The translations under genes and the position numbers were made by a program. Below are positions 44,961 to 56,130 of a stretch of 64,000 nt of DNA, in pieces (position 1 is the first letter of the stretch; every line of letters begins with the position of its first letter). The notes beneath the pieces are model-generated. The model worked only from the letters and a program-made list of their open reading frames with translations, was not told the origin of the DNA and ran no database searches. Source of the DNA: Craterostigma plantagineum (Eukaryota; Streptophyta; Magnoliopsida; Lamiales; Linderniaceae); assembly GCA_027422505.1 (NCBI GenBank), contig JAPQWV010000028.1, positions 3,076,001 to 3,140,000 of the forward strand. Reading direction: 5' to 3'.

Positions 44961-45876
44961 GATATCTAGAAGATTTCAATAATTAGGAAGGCAGGTTCTT
45001 TTGGACTATTTATTGTGCGTTGAGCATTCCTCGTGTGCGTTTTCCACCTCCTTTTGTCATCATTTTCTTCTTTTTTTTTCGTCGCCTTTTTCTCCCCCTC
45101 CTTTTCTCGTTTATGCAACCCTCCAAAATTTATGAATTACGGTTGAAGGCTTGATCGGGATACAAATGAAGAAAAGGATATCGGAGAAGGCTCAAAAGGG
45201 ATGACTAGAGGAATAATTTCAAGGATGATATTTTGATTTTGGCCAAGTGAGGATTTTTCCTACGTGCCCTAATCGTTTTCCTAAGAATCTAACGCAAGGC
45301 GAGTATGAGGCCAAGAAATACAAGTTAAGACAAGCATTTGATGTGTGACTCGCTCAAGGATAAATTTCCGAAAAAATAATAAGGCTCAAAATCTCACATA
45401 TATGATGTGGCTTTGTGTCTAGTGGAACAAACGAGTGATCTTTAGACAAAAGAATGCGACTAGACAGACAATGTTAAGCAAATAACCAATTATATATCAA
45501 GGAAAGATTTTTGTGAACAAATCAAAGTAGATTGAGTAATCGTCACTCCCCATTTTTTTCGTTGTTTTTGTTTTAGTTTATTGTTGTTTTTCAAAACGTT
45601 TTTTTTATTAAGGAAAAAAATAAACATGATATGAAAACAAAGAAAAGAATTAAGTAAAAATGCATAGATTTTTTTTAATGTTTTTATTTATATTATTATT
45701 ATTATTATTATTATATATAGCTATATGCGTAAAATGCATGATAAATGTTTGAAAAAAAATTTGGCACTTAACATTTCAGCTCAGATGCATAATGTACCAA
45801 ATTGTAATCCCTAAGAAAATTAATAGTGACTCATCCTAAAAATTTAGCACTTAAAAGAAATGTGTGAGGAATTTCG

Positions 45877-46074
45877 TCACCGAGTTTGTTGCTTAGGTAG
45901 GGAATTGTTGTAGTTGCTCTGCCGCTCACCCTTGATCATGTATGTGGAGCAACTATCATCGAAGTACCATACATGAGGGAAATCTGCAAAACTATCTGGA
46001 CTTTGGTACCCATTGTCGTATGGGTCCTCCCTTATTAGCAGAAAACGAGTTAGTCGTAAATCGTGTAAAAATAG
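45877..46074 (-). pseudogene. C3 degraded protease fragment
   Basis: The minus strand encodes WYFDDSCSTYM at about 45925-45965, recognisably the copia protease core, but DSG has become DDS, so catalysis should be lost. It ends soon after at a stop, and no GAG-pre-integrase follows. The hAT MITE separates it from the linker. Confidence 0.7.
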
Positions 46075-46082
46075 ATAGTGAG

Positions 46083-46434
46083 CAGGCCCGGATTTGGGCC
46101 CGTGCAACCTGGCCCGTTGCACAGGACCACACAAATCCTGAGGGCCTCATTTATTTATTAAAGCCCATAAATCTATTTTATTAAGCCCATAATTTAGTAT
46201 TTGATATCCAATAATTCATAAACTGGGCCAAAAATAGTAATTAATATTAATTTTTCTCATTTTATTGTTCAAAGCCCATAAATTTATTTTATTAAGCCCA
46301 TAAAATTTGATATTCAAAAATTCGTAAACTGGGCCAAAAAATAGTAATAACAATTAATTTTATTTATTTATATCAAAATGGGCCTCCATATATTATGTAA
46401 GAACGGGGCCACCGAAATTAAAAAACCGGCCCTG
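46083..46434. mobile_element. Non-autonomous hAT MITE
   Basis: 352 bp bounded by imperfect terminal inverted repeats (CAGGCCCGGATTT left; the complement of the right end reads CAGGGCCGGTTTT) and a perfect 8-bp duplication ATAGTGAG at 46075-46082 and 46435-46442. An 8-bp TSD and CAGG...CCTG ends are the hAT signature. No transposase. The inside is a near-duplicate of about 110 bp starting AAAGCCCATAAAT and ending ACTGGGCCAAAAA. It needs an outside hAT transposase. Confidence 0.88.
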
Positions 46435-46442
46435 ATAGTGAG

Positions 46443-46980
46443 CCTAAGTTGGTTGAAGATGTAGTCTTAGGACTTTGTGACTTGATATCCGACTTAGGAA
46501 TCCATTTTTGCTTGATTTTACACGGATAAGTAATTCTAGCATGTGAATTTGTGCTCCTAGAATGTGTACTTGTGAAGGTCTTCTCAGTACCTAGTCGTAA
46601 TAAATGCTTTTCGGAACGAATATTGACTGGATACTTCATGCAAGAATACGAGCAAATAGAGTGATAAGCATGTAAAGTAGAAGTGTCGTAATTCCTACGT
46701 GGAGAATGCACACTTTTCACATGAGAATAAGAATTTCGAAAGTATTTTCAAGTCTAGGCTTTTTAAGTGAAAAGTTAGTAGAATCATTTGAAACACACGA
46801 TGAAGTTTGTGCGCTAGAGCTTGAATTATTTTCGTGAAAAATTTTCTTGATGGAGGAAGAGCCACTTTCAAAGTTTGTACTTCTAAAATTAATAGGCTTT
46901 AACGAACATGTAGAAGTAACGGCTTTAGAAATTGGAGTATTTGATCTATTGGTGCTCAAAGCCTCTTTCTCTTTCTTAAC
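46443..46980 (-). pseudogene. C3 Gag linker region
   Basis: Two minus-strand frames (46959-46717 and 46720-46418) share segments with the C1 linker: LKPINFRSTNFE versus LQPITFRSTNFE, and YPVNIRSEKHLLRL versus YPVEIKSPKHLRRL. A frameshift separates them and the MITE cuts the end. Ser/Thr- and Lys-rich, no known fold. Confidence 0.65.
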
Positions 46981-47916
46981 CTACTTAAAGATTAACTTTT
47001 CTTGTGAGGAAGCTTTGAGATTAGATATTTCCAATAAAAGCGCATTCTTTTCCGCTTCAAAATTCTTTCTTTCCGTTTCCAATGTAGAACTTAAATCCTC
47101 TATTTTCTTAAGAATATGAGGTATATCGACGGAAGAAGAATTTTCAGAATGACAAGATTGTGCTTCCTTGGTCTTAGAAATCACAAGAAGATTTTCTAAT
47201 TGATTAATCTTAGAATAGAGCTTCCTACGTTCTTCACTTAAGAAAGCATAGTTATTTTGAGCAGTGCTCTTCTCGACTTGACAGGCATCTAGACTCTTTC
47301 TTAATTCACTAATCTTAGAATTAGATTTATCTATTTCGGTTTCTAGACTAGTGACCTTTTTGCTCTCAACTTCTAGTCTACACTTAAGGAGACTTTTCTC
47401 GTCTAAATTCCTAAGTATACATTTATGGTTGTTGTCTAGCCTGTCCTCAAGTTCCTTCACTATCGAACTATGTTTCTCTAGTTGAATATGTTTAGTCTCA
47501 CTAACATTCGAGCTCTTAGTTAGTTCATCTACTTTCGCACTAAAGCTCCTAAGCTTAGATTCGAGACTAGCTATTTCCTCCTTAGACTTAGTTAAGTCAT
47601 CCTCTAACTTTCTTGTACTTTTCCGCTCATTTTTCATGTTAGCATACCTAGTTTGTAAGGATTCTAACATGTTAAACAATGTAAAGTTAGGAATCACTGG
47701 CTCCCGAGAGGATGTGTTAGTTTCAACTAGCTTCGCAATAATTTTCTCTAAAGAGATAACTCTTGTGTACCAGATATTACGATATGTTAGGATAATCTCA
47801 TATTGTTCAGTGACTTCATTCCACTGAGTTGATTTGAGTTCGAGACGATTTAGCTCAGTTACTTTGTCTTGTAAAGTTTTTACTTCGTCTTGTAATTTCT
47901 TTATAGTTGGATTCAT
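46981..47916 (-). CDS. C3 coiled-coil Gag-like protein
   Basis: A 311-residue open frame, almost wholly coiled coil: heptads through residues 1-40, about 100-240 and 270-310 (KLQDEVKTLQDKVTELN, KELEDRLDNNH, ETERKNFEAEKN). From about residue 80 it aligns with the region after the zinc knuckle in C1 (MLESLQTRYANMK versus MLESY, stop, KQYANMK). It lacks the UBN2 core and knuckle that precede this part in C1. It may be a truncated structural protein that co-assembles with full Gag, or a relic. The ATG follows the 1.7 kb leader. Confidence 0.7.
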   Translation of the reverse strand: MNPTIKKLQDEVKTLQDKVTELNRLELKSTQWNEVTEQYEIILTYRNIWYTRVISLEKIIAKLVETNTSSREPVIPNFTLFNMLESLQTRYANMKNERKSTRKLEDDLTKSKEEIASLESKLRSFSAKVDELTKSSNVSETKHIQLEKHSSIVKELEDRLDNNHKCILRNLDEKSLLKCRLEVESKKVTSLETEIDKSNSKISELRKSLDACQVEKSTAQNNYAFLSEERRKLYSKINQLENLLVISKTKEAQSCHSENSSSVDIPHILKKIEDLSSTLETERKNFEAEKNALLLEISNLKASSQEKLIFK

Positions 47917-49653
47917 AATGTTTTTATTGTAGTTTAATTTTGGGTTGGATATTTTGATCGTTGACGTGTTTTTGTGGATTTGAATTTTAATATCGATTAA
48001 AATATTTGGCTTTTAAAATTTCGGTTTCGAAAAGTTTTTGGTTTAATAAGGTTTGATTGAAAATCTTAGAGTAATACCAAAAGTTTTTTCTATAATGTGC
48101 CAACAGTTACTGTTTTCGATCGAAAAGAGAAAAAAATTCTCGATTAGAAGTTTTTCGAGTGAATACGTGGAGCACTGTTTTCGATTGTTAAATTTTTTTA
48201 TTTTTTTTTTTGACAAGGTACTGTTTCTAGAAAATAGTTTTGAATTTCAAACAGTTAGATTTATGATCGTAAAAGTTTTGCAATTTGATAAAACGCCGTC
48301 GTATTGAGACGTTAATATCTAAACCTTTAAAATCAAATTTTTCGATCAAAAAAAAATTTTTGCGGGCGAAAAACAATTTTTGCGACGACTACCTGTAAAA
48401 GCAATTTTAACGATCGAGAAAGTTTAAAATTTTGACTTAGTCATCGCTCGAGAAAGTTTAAAATTGATTTTTCTCGTGTGCGAAAGTTTCTCGTGTGCTA
48501 ACAGTTAAAAAATTCTCGGGAGTAAATTTCTTCACTTGGTCAACTATGTTGTGTTGACTGAGAAAGTTTCGCGCGAGCTAAAAATTGAAATTGATTTTTC
48601 TCGATTGAAATTTGCTGTTTTAGATGCTGATGTTAGCGAAAATAATTTTCATGAGGCAAGTGGCAGTTCAATTTTCAAAGGATAAGAATGGAAATGGTAT
48701 TTGATGATGTGTTAGTGGAGTAGTGTAACCACGTGTATGCAATTATTTGAGAGAAAACATTTCGACAGCTATGGAATTTCAAAGCAATGCCACGTGAATG
48801 ATTATGCAATGATGACTAAATGCTTTGCAATGATTATTAATTCGACTTTTGCATAAGAACTTCTCTATTACACTTTCTCCATCACTTCTTTTTCGACCAA
48901 TAGCAATTGAGAAGTTCTCGATATAATTTTTCGATTGTTACTGTTCAATTAATAGTTTCTCGAGCGTATAACTTTTTCGATGGTTACTATACTAATATGC
49001 CATTATATGTTTTACGATGATAACATCGAGAAAGTATTTCGCTGAAACAATACGAGAACTTCACAAATATAACATCAATCATAATAACTAATGATGAATA
49101 TTTAGCACGGGTAATCATACAAAAATGATCGAAATCAGTTTCTAAGACATGATTAAACCAGAAAACAGCAAAATATGATGAATTTTTCCAGAATTAGATG
49201 AATTTCACTAAGAACACGAAGAACACAATTTGTCACGAATTCGACCGAAAACAACAAATTAATCTGTAAAACTCTGGGTAATCGATCGAAATCATGCAAT
49301 TGACAAGAACAAACACTCAATTTAGCACAATCAAAGCAAAATCGGTTCGATTTTTGAAAAATCAGAATGAAGCTCCAAAGAACAATTTCGATCGGATTTT
49401 CAAAATTCGCTAAAATTTGTGGTTCGATCATCCATAGTTTAACTCAGACAGATTAGAAATGCATAATCGAACCTCAATAAAAGCAAAACAAGTCGAATTA
49501 CGAAAAATCAGTTCGAAATTCAGCAATGAACAGTGCCAATTTCGCGATGAACAGTAATTTTTCGCGATAAACAGTGATTTTCCGCGATGAACAGTAACTC
49601 GAGAAATTTTTTTTCCAGATTTTCAAAATTCGATTCAAATCCTAACACGCTCG
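47917..49653 (-). other. C3 leader
   Basis: 1.7 kb without a credible gene. Dense TCTCGA, GAGAAAGTTT and CGATCG words as in the C1 leader. Three to four copies of a 20-bp unit with CGCGATGAACAGT lie at about 49525-49600 next to the primer site. Confidence 0.6.
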
Positions 49654-49665
49654 GCTCTGATACCA
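49654..49665 (-). promoter_or_regulatory. C3 primer binding site
   Basis: Minus-strand TGGTATCAGAGC, two bases from the 5' LTR. Confidence 0.92.
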
Positions 49666-49667
49666 AT

Positions 49668-50028
49668 TGTTAGGACCCCAGATATCCAACCTAGATCGAA
49701 TCTACGAAGAACGGATTGTAAATCTAATCAATTCGAAAGTTAAAGCATAAGATTTACCATTGAAGCTTGAGAGAGAAGTTAATTGAAGAACAAGCAAGGT
49801 TTGGCGCTAAAATCATCTCTCTAAAATTTCATTCTTCTATTCGATCTGAATTCCCTTGTACAACGCACTCCTTACTTCCTAAGGAGTTCACTTATATATA
49901 CCACCTCGTGGTATATTTACACAAGTAGTCCTACAAAATGACTAATTACAATTTAGCCCAAGACTACTAATTTGCATAGCAAGACTAAGACAACTCTATT
50001 AATTGAATACAATAAAATAGTTCCAACA
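49668..50028 (-). repeat. C3 5' LTR
   Basis: 361 bp, partner of 42114-42474, followed by the ATTAG duplication. Confidence 0.93.
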
Positions 50029-50439
50029 ATTAGAAATTTCCTTGAAATAAATAAAGAAAGAAATTAGACTTTGGGTGATACGATGCTTTCATGCTTTTAT
50101 GTTCTTAAATGACTTATGTGTCCATATGAACTCATGCTCTGTGATTTATAATTCTTATGTTTGTTACGAATTATGACTTACGTGATTGCATGAAACATAT
50201 TCTATGATTTTATGCGTTAACATGATTACATATTAGGTGCTAGTAGGGTTACTAACCAAGTAGAAGAATTAATTAAGCTAAGAAAAGGATTTCATGTGAG
50301 ATAAAAGAAAGCAATTTCGATACATTAAGACCTTGAAATCCTTGAAGCTCGAAACCCTTAAATCTCGAGATCTATGATTCTCGAGATAAGCTTGTTCATT
50401 CAATTAATAAGCTCGAAATTAAAGTATGTCGAAACATGA

Positions 50440-53264
50440 TGTCGCGCCCCTATTTCCTAATTCAATTAGTTGGCGGATTTCCGCAACAGAAGTCGCGGAG
50501 GACCCGATTTATTAAAAACTTTTAATAAAATAATTTACATTATATATATATCAAAAGTCGGGTTCTACAAAAAGCGTCATATCTACACGCCGGGCCTACG
50601 CCCCAAAATCTAACCCGACTAAACTAAACTACGTCTCTCCACAGGTCGCGTCCCATGTACCGCTCCGCCCTCAAAAGCCCGTGGAGTCACCGCCGCCAGC
50701 CCGCCTACAGCTAACCCTGACACCCATCGGTGTCGGGCGCAGTCTCACCTATAAAATAAAACCCTGAGCAAAAACGCCCAGTAGGTGGTAGTAAAAACAT
50801 GCAATGCATATGTGTGCGTGCACTCAACCCAATCCCATGTCCTCACACATGAAATATGCACGCTCGACCTAACTCACGTCTCATCACATATCAGGGCCCT
50901 AGGCTAGACTCGGCACCCACGCGCGCATGGCAAGGTACGCCATAATCATGCGGTAGCCCACGCCGGCCGTACCGGGTCGCTCCTTCCGCACACAATCTCA
51001 ACCCGACGGTGTTACACCTTGGTGTAACTCCCCGAGTAGTCTACCACTACCCGGGTAGACAGGAATCTCACATCTGTCTGCCGTCCCTGAGCCAATATAA
51101 CATCGGTGGTGTGCACCTCGGGTGGCTCAATCCCGAGTAGTGGGTGTCGCAAACCCCCTCTCCCACCAGGTGCCCTATCGAGTCTAAACCTGACTACCAA
51201 CATCGGTAACTCTACCCCACTCATCCGACACCGTAAGGCGTCACCGTATGATTACGGTACATCATCATCCTCACCCGTGCATGTCGTGATATGCACATAC
51301 AAATCAATCACATGAACACATCACATTTCGTAAAATAGTAAATAGTAAAACACGGAAAATATTATATTTTATTAAAATCCGATACTAGGCCGAAGGTTTT
51401 AAAATCCCAAAATATTATTTATAATTTAAAATATGGGTTGACTCTATTTATATATTATAATACGAAAATATTTTATTTTAAAATTGATTTGGGCTTAAAA
51501 TGATTTTATTTAAAGTATTTGGGCCTAAAATAGGGCAAAGCCCAAAATCAAAACCGTTGGTCAAAGCCCAAGTCAACATTCGCCCGAAACCCACATTTAA
51601 ACACTTGGTCAACGCGCGAAACGATCGGGTCAATGCCCGATTTTGTGAAATCACTCACTGCGTAACGCGAATCGTCCGATTTAAAATTAGTCAACTCGAA
51701 ACAGCACGGTCAACACCCGATTTCATGAGACTTTCGGCGATTTCGCAAATCGCCCGATTTGACGCTGAAGCTCGATTTGAATCTCGCGAATCGCCCGATT
51801 TCTCTCGCAGGAATCACCCCGCGATTTGAAATCGGCCCGCGAAACCCAAAATCGGCCCGGCGCTATCTCACAGCTTGCGAAATGCTTCAGCCCGCGAAAC
51901 CTGACTTCTGGCCCGCGAAACCCGTTTATACTCCCACATAAAAATCAATTGGGCCCGCGACAAAATTCGCGACCCGAAATCCAATTCGGCCGATTTCCTA
52001 TCACTTAAAAATCACTTTTCGCCCGATTTCGCAAAATAAAATTGGCCCGTGAAATTAAAATCGCCCGAATTAAAATCACCCGATTTCGCCGATCTCCTAA
52101 TTCGCAAATGATTAAAGCCGCGAAATCAAAATCGCCCGAAACTAATAATCGGTCGAAACTAATAACCACCCGATTTCAAAATCGCCCGAAATCATCTAAC
52201 ACTTAATTCACCTAACGCAACAACCCTCAAAGCATAAAATCGCCCGATTTCTTTTAAACCTTCAAACTATAAAACCCAAAATTTTCAGAAATTCAAACAT
52301 GTTCTTCGTCACATACACATCAATTAATTCGTCCAATCCAAGAACTCATATATTGAGTTCGAAATCACATTCAAACACATAGCAAACATACCACGAAAAT
52401 TATCAAAACCATAAAAACTTAAAAGTATGAATTCGAATGGCCTTCCAATCGAATTCTAATAATTTTACGGAATGTAATACGTTTTAAAAAGGGTTTGTAG
52501 GGGTATAAACCCACCTACCTTTCCTCCAAGCTTATATTTGGTTAATTTTCCTAAGCTAATGTCGAGTTGAGCTCGTTCCCTTCACAGCTCCTTTCTTCTT
52601 TCGTCACCTACACTTAGGCTAACTACTTAAACCGTATAAAATAGCAATTATCTAAGCTTGTAAATGGGATCCTCAACTCTTTAATTCGGTTCTTCTCTCT
52701 TTGGTCCCTTGTTTTTATTTCTTTATTTTTCTCCTTGATCTTCACGTCGATTGGAGGTTGCAAATGAGGTTTTCTTTTTCTTTGGTTTCGTTGGTTTCAT
52801 CAAGTCTCAAATGAGGGTTTTAATTTCTTTTGGGTCTATATCACGTTTTCCTCTTGGATCAACACAATGATTATTTTCAAGATTTTTACTAACTAGGGGG
52901 ATGGCTTTCACGTGGGTTTTCCATGATTTAAGGAACCCCATGCTTATCTTTTATCCTTAATTCACTTGGGCCAACCTTAGCACCTAATTGGCCTATTTAA
53001 GCATTTACTTGGGCTTTGATAATTTAATATGGTCCATTTCTTATTTTATTTTGGTCTTTCTTAAATTACATTGGACCTTTCTATTTTTATTTTTGATCCT
53101 CCTTTATCTATTGGGCTTCCCACTTCCTTCGACCCTATTTATTTTATTCACTATCGGCCCAATTAATATTTTCGCACTCCCGAAAATCGGTTTCGTTCGA
53201 AAATCATCTTCATTAATTTCGAACATTACATAAATAATCCCGTATTAATTCCACGGGTATTACA
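50440..53264 (-). mobile_element. G1-related gypsy solo LTR
   Basis: 2825 bp, minus orientation, TSD CATGA (50435-50439 and 53265-53269). On the minus strand it starts TGTAATACCCGTGG and ends GGGGCGCGACA. It resembles the G1 LTR through most of its length but with many differences and a different end. No internal region, primer site or partner, so it arose by LTR-LTR recombination (inferred). The G2 3' LTR shows the empty site near 58255. Confidence 0.9.
51590..52260. repeat. AATCGCCCGATTT word array in the solo LTR
   Basis: Inverse-orientation counterpart of the G1 LTR array: AAATCGCCCGATTT, GGCCCGCGAAA and related words every 15-40 bp. Confidence 0.65.
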
Positions 53265-53479
53265 CATGAAAACCACAAAATAAGTATTATCTCGAAATAA
53301 GAAGATTTCGAAAGAAAAAGACTTATGAAATAGGAGAATCTCGAATGATTAGATTTCGAAACACTAGGACTTTCGTAGATATGTTCTTAAAACTTAAGGT
53401 AAAAGGAAAACTAAAGTAATATTAAAATAATATTTATTTCTTAACTCAGGATAAACATTAACATAACATCTAACGTCAT

Positions 53480-54640
53480 TTATTTATTACAACACGCAAG
53501 AAGTAGATAAGAATCGAAAAGAGGGTTTTTGATCGAAAGTTTACATGAAGCTTTAATTTCTGAAAAGACCTGAATATGTCGAAATCATTTGTGTTCTTGA
53601 AAAGTAGGGTTTTTGATCGAAAGTTAGATGATCTAAGGTATGTCGAGTGGTGATATGATCTGTCCAGATTATAAACCTCGAAGCCATAGTAGTTTTGTAC
53701 GAACAATTTCGAAGTCTTCATAAAGATTTAAGAATGTCGAGATCAAACTCGAAGCACCATTTCGAAAAGAAGCTGGAAATCCTTGTCGAAATCTATTATA
53801 AAAACTAACTTCGAAACCTTGTATAGGATCTCGAGATACATGTCGAGATTTAATTCTGATATTAACTCCGAAACTTAATATAGAATCTCGAAAAGAAACT
53901 CGAGATTCATATCGAGATGTAGTTTTACGTTGACTTCGAAATCCAAGTAGTATAAATGTCGAAATTTGTGTATTATTTAGTTTAAAACTCGAGGTCTTTA
54001 TATATAATCTCGAAAACTCATATCGGAATCTTTGTGTGTAATGTTGAAACATGTCTCGAGATTTTGTATAACATATCGAAATCTTAATTTTAACATGCAT
54101 CTCGACATTTTGTTGGTAAACTCGACACATGTCTCGAAATCCTTGTATTGTCTAATATCGAGCTCTTGTATATGTCGAGATCCATTTAACCAAGCTCGAG
54201 ATCCATCTTATGATCCATCTCGAGATTCATGTCTAAGCTTGTGTCGAGATCTAATTCACCATGCAAGCTCGAGATTTATCTCGAGAAGTAAGAACCATGT
54301 CGAGATTCACTTTTCAATGTATCTCGAAATTCATGTCAAAATTTCATAGTAAGCTCGAAATCCAGGTTAAAGTCCGAAATTCCTATCGAGATCTACTTCG
54401 AGATTGGCTTCGAAATGTCATATACTGTTTGATCAATCTCGAAATATGTCAACTCCGAAATCATTGAAATAAAATTAAGCAACATCTCGAAATCCTTGTG
54501 AATTATCAATCTCGAACTCTAGTATATGCTGTTTCAAGATTTTAAGATTATAATCTCAAAACCTATATCGAGATCTTTATATATACTATAAATTCTAAAG
54601 TTATAATTCCGAAACCCATAAAAGTCGAAACTAGGGTTTT
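53480..54640. repeat. CTCGAGAT word array in the G2 5' LTR
   Basis: ATCTCGAGATTCAT, GTCGAGATC and CTCGAAATCC words recur roughly every 15-30 bp over more than 1 kb. The same array occupies about 58690-59800 in the 3' LTR. Frames rich in Arg, Ser and Ile here are artefacts of the repeat. Confidence 0.75.
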
Positions 54641-55980
54641 CAAACTAAGCCACTTTCGTGAAACTGTAATTAGACTAACAAACCCTAATTTTATATGTTT
54701 CTATACTTATGGTTTGAAGGTTAGCGATTTACCGTACGATATAGCTAAGGATACCAGGTAAGTGGAAGCCCCAACTACAACACATAATTGTATGTACATG
54801 AAATTATATGCTATGTGCTTTTATGATTTTATGTGGCTTCCATGAATTATGTGATTTCTTATGTAATTAATTTACATTATATGATTGCATGACACGCATA
54901 ATCATGGCATGAGCATATGCACGCACGACTAGTATATGAGTCAGGGAAAGAGAGCGTGCATGAGTATAAGATCGCGTGAGAGCGATGTATATTTGCCGAT
55001 ATAGGCATTTGTGTCGACTCAATGATGAGTCACGACTCTTCTATGCTATCACGGCGATTCACGAGGCCGAATTACCTGATTCACGAGAGGTAGGGGTAAT
55101 ACACCATGGCGATTCACGAGGCCAAATATTAATTGCCTGATTCACGAGAGGCAGGTGGATACCCCGTAGCGAGTGATGCAACATGGAGGATGCGACTCGA
55201 GGGAATAAGTGGCACCGAGGGAACCTCGAGTGTTGGCGACCTCGTAGTAAGCTACCAGTGAGAAGCGCCCGTGTGTCAGACTGCATTGGGATGGAAATGC
55301 GCCTTAGAGTTAAACGAAATTTGTATGTCCGGATTAGCCTCTCAATGGGACTGCATTTGGGATTGAAAGGCACTAGTAGCCTCTCAGTGTGGACCACATT
55401 GGGATTGAAAGGCACCACAGGGTTAAGCACAGATGGAGTACAAGGGGTTAGAGTGTGTGTACTGCCACTTATTATACCCTTAGGGGTTTGAGCTTTATAT
55501 GGTGCATAGTAAGATTGAAAACCGAGGGGGCCAAATATGTTATGAAAGGTCAAGAAGGATGTGAGAAGTAGATAGCATTGGCACGAATGCCTTCGCTATT
55601 TAGGTCACGTGCATTGCATGCATGGTTTTGACTTACTGAGCTTTATAAGCTCATTCCATGTTTTATGTGTTGTAGGACCCGGCGATCACGGTACATGATC
55701 ATTTTCACGGCGAGGCCAATTTTTGAAGCTTCCGAGGGCTTTTGAGATGTAAGTGTGTGCATGAACGCGACCTCGTGGAGGCCCAGTAGATAGATTTATT
55801 TTGACCTGCATGCGCTTTTCTATGTAAATAGGACCCATGATGCTTTTGTAGACAACTTAACGATTCCTTTTTATAAAAGGAAAAAATTTATACGAAATTT
55901 TGCACGATCTATTTCGTTATTAGGACATTAGTCGCGTAGACTAGTTAAGAAAGTAGTGGTGGAAGGCGGGCCGCCACAAG

Positions 55981-55992
55981 TGGTATCAGAGC
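55981..55992 (+). promoter_or_regulatory. G2 primer binding site
   Basis: TGGTATCAGAGC two bases after the 5' LTR. Confidence 0.92.
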
Positions 55993-56130
55993 TTAGGATA
56001 TAGGTTCTGCAAACTGTCCATGTACACACACTCAAAAGCACGGAAGCGGCCTTGCTCACAAGTTTAACGTTTCTATGAATTTCTTGTATTATATGATTGA
56101 TTGATCTTAGGAACATTAGGATAAAGGCAC

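Larger units (their letters stand above)
42487..45876 (-). other. C3 3' noncoding region
   Basis: 3.4 kb without a credible gene where integrase, RT and RNase H would be expected. Contents: three tandem copies of about 34 bp (CAGTTGGCAACTTC core, about 42790-42890), purine tracts on the minus strand, AT-rich sequence 43740-43960, the SINE (44307-44531), about four degenerate units with GAGATTATCGATGGAGAAG (about 44670-44960), and an ATT microsatellite near 45690-45715. Confidence 0.6.
42114..50028 (-). mobile_element. Pol-less Sirevirus-like copia element C3
   Basis: 7915 bp, minus strand, TSD ATTAG (42109-42113 and 50029-50033). The 361-bp LTRs differ by two substitutions by eye. It has a primer site, a long leader, a 311-residue coiled-coil Gag segment, linker and a degraded protease, then 3.4 kb of noncoding sequence and a polypurine tract. 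No integrase, RT or RNase H and no N-terminal Gag. It is homologous to C1 in coiled coil, linker and leader. Young LTRs with no pol imply movement in trans. It contains a SINE and a hAT MITE. Confidence 0.92.
42057..55978 (+). repeat. G2 5' LTR, split by C3 and a solo LTR
   Basis: Three LTR pieces (42057-42113, 50034-50439, 53270-55978; about 3.17 kb together) that collinearly match 57798-61139. The uninterrupted 3' LTR proves both inserts. It contains a dense TCGAGAT-type word array (53480-54640) and ends GCCGCCACA. Confidence 0.9.

Noticed and set aside
53669..54467. Arg/Ser-rich open frames in the G2 LTR
   Set aside because: They repeat the CTCGAGAT word array and recur in the other LTR with breaks; no protein feature.
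53480..54640. CRISPR-like array
   Set aside because: Units are irregular, with no fixed repeat or spacer length, and the DNA is from a plant transposon.
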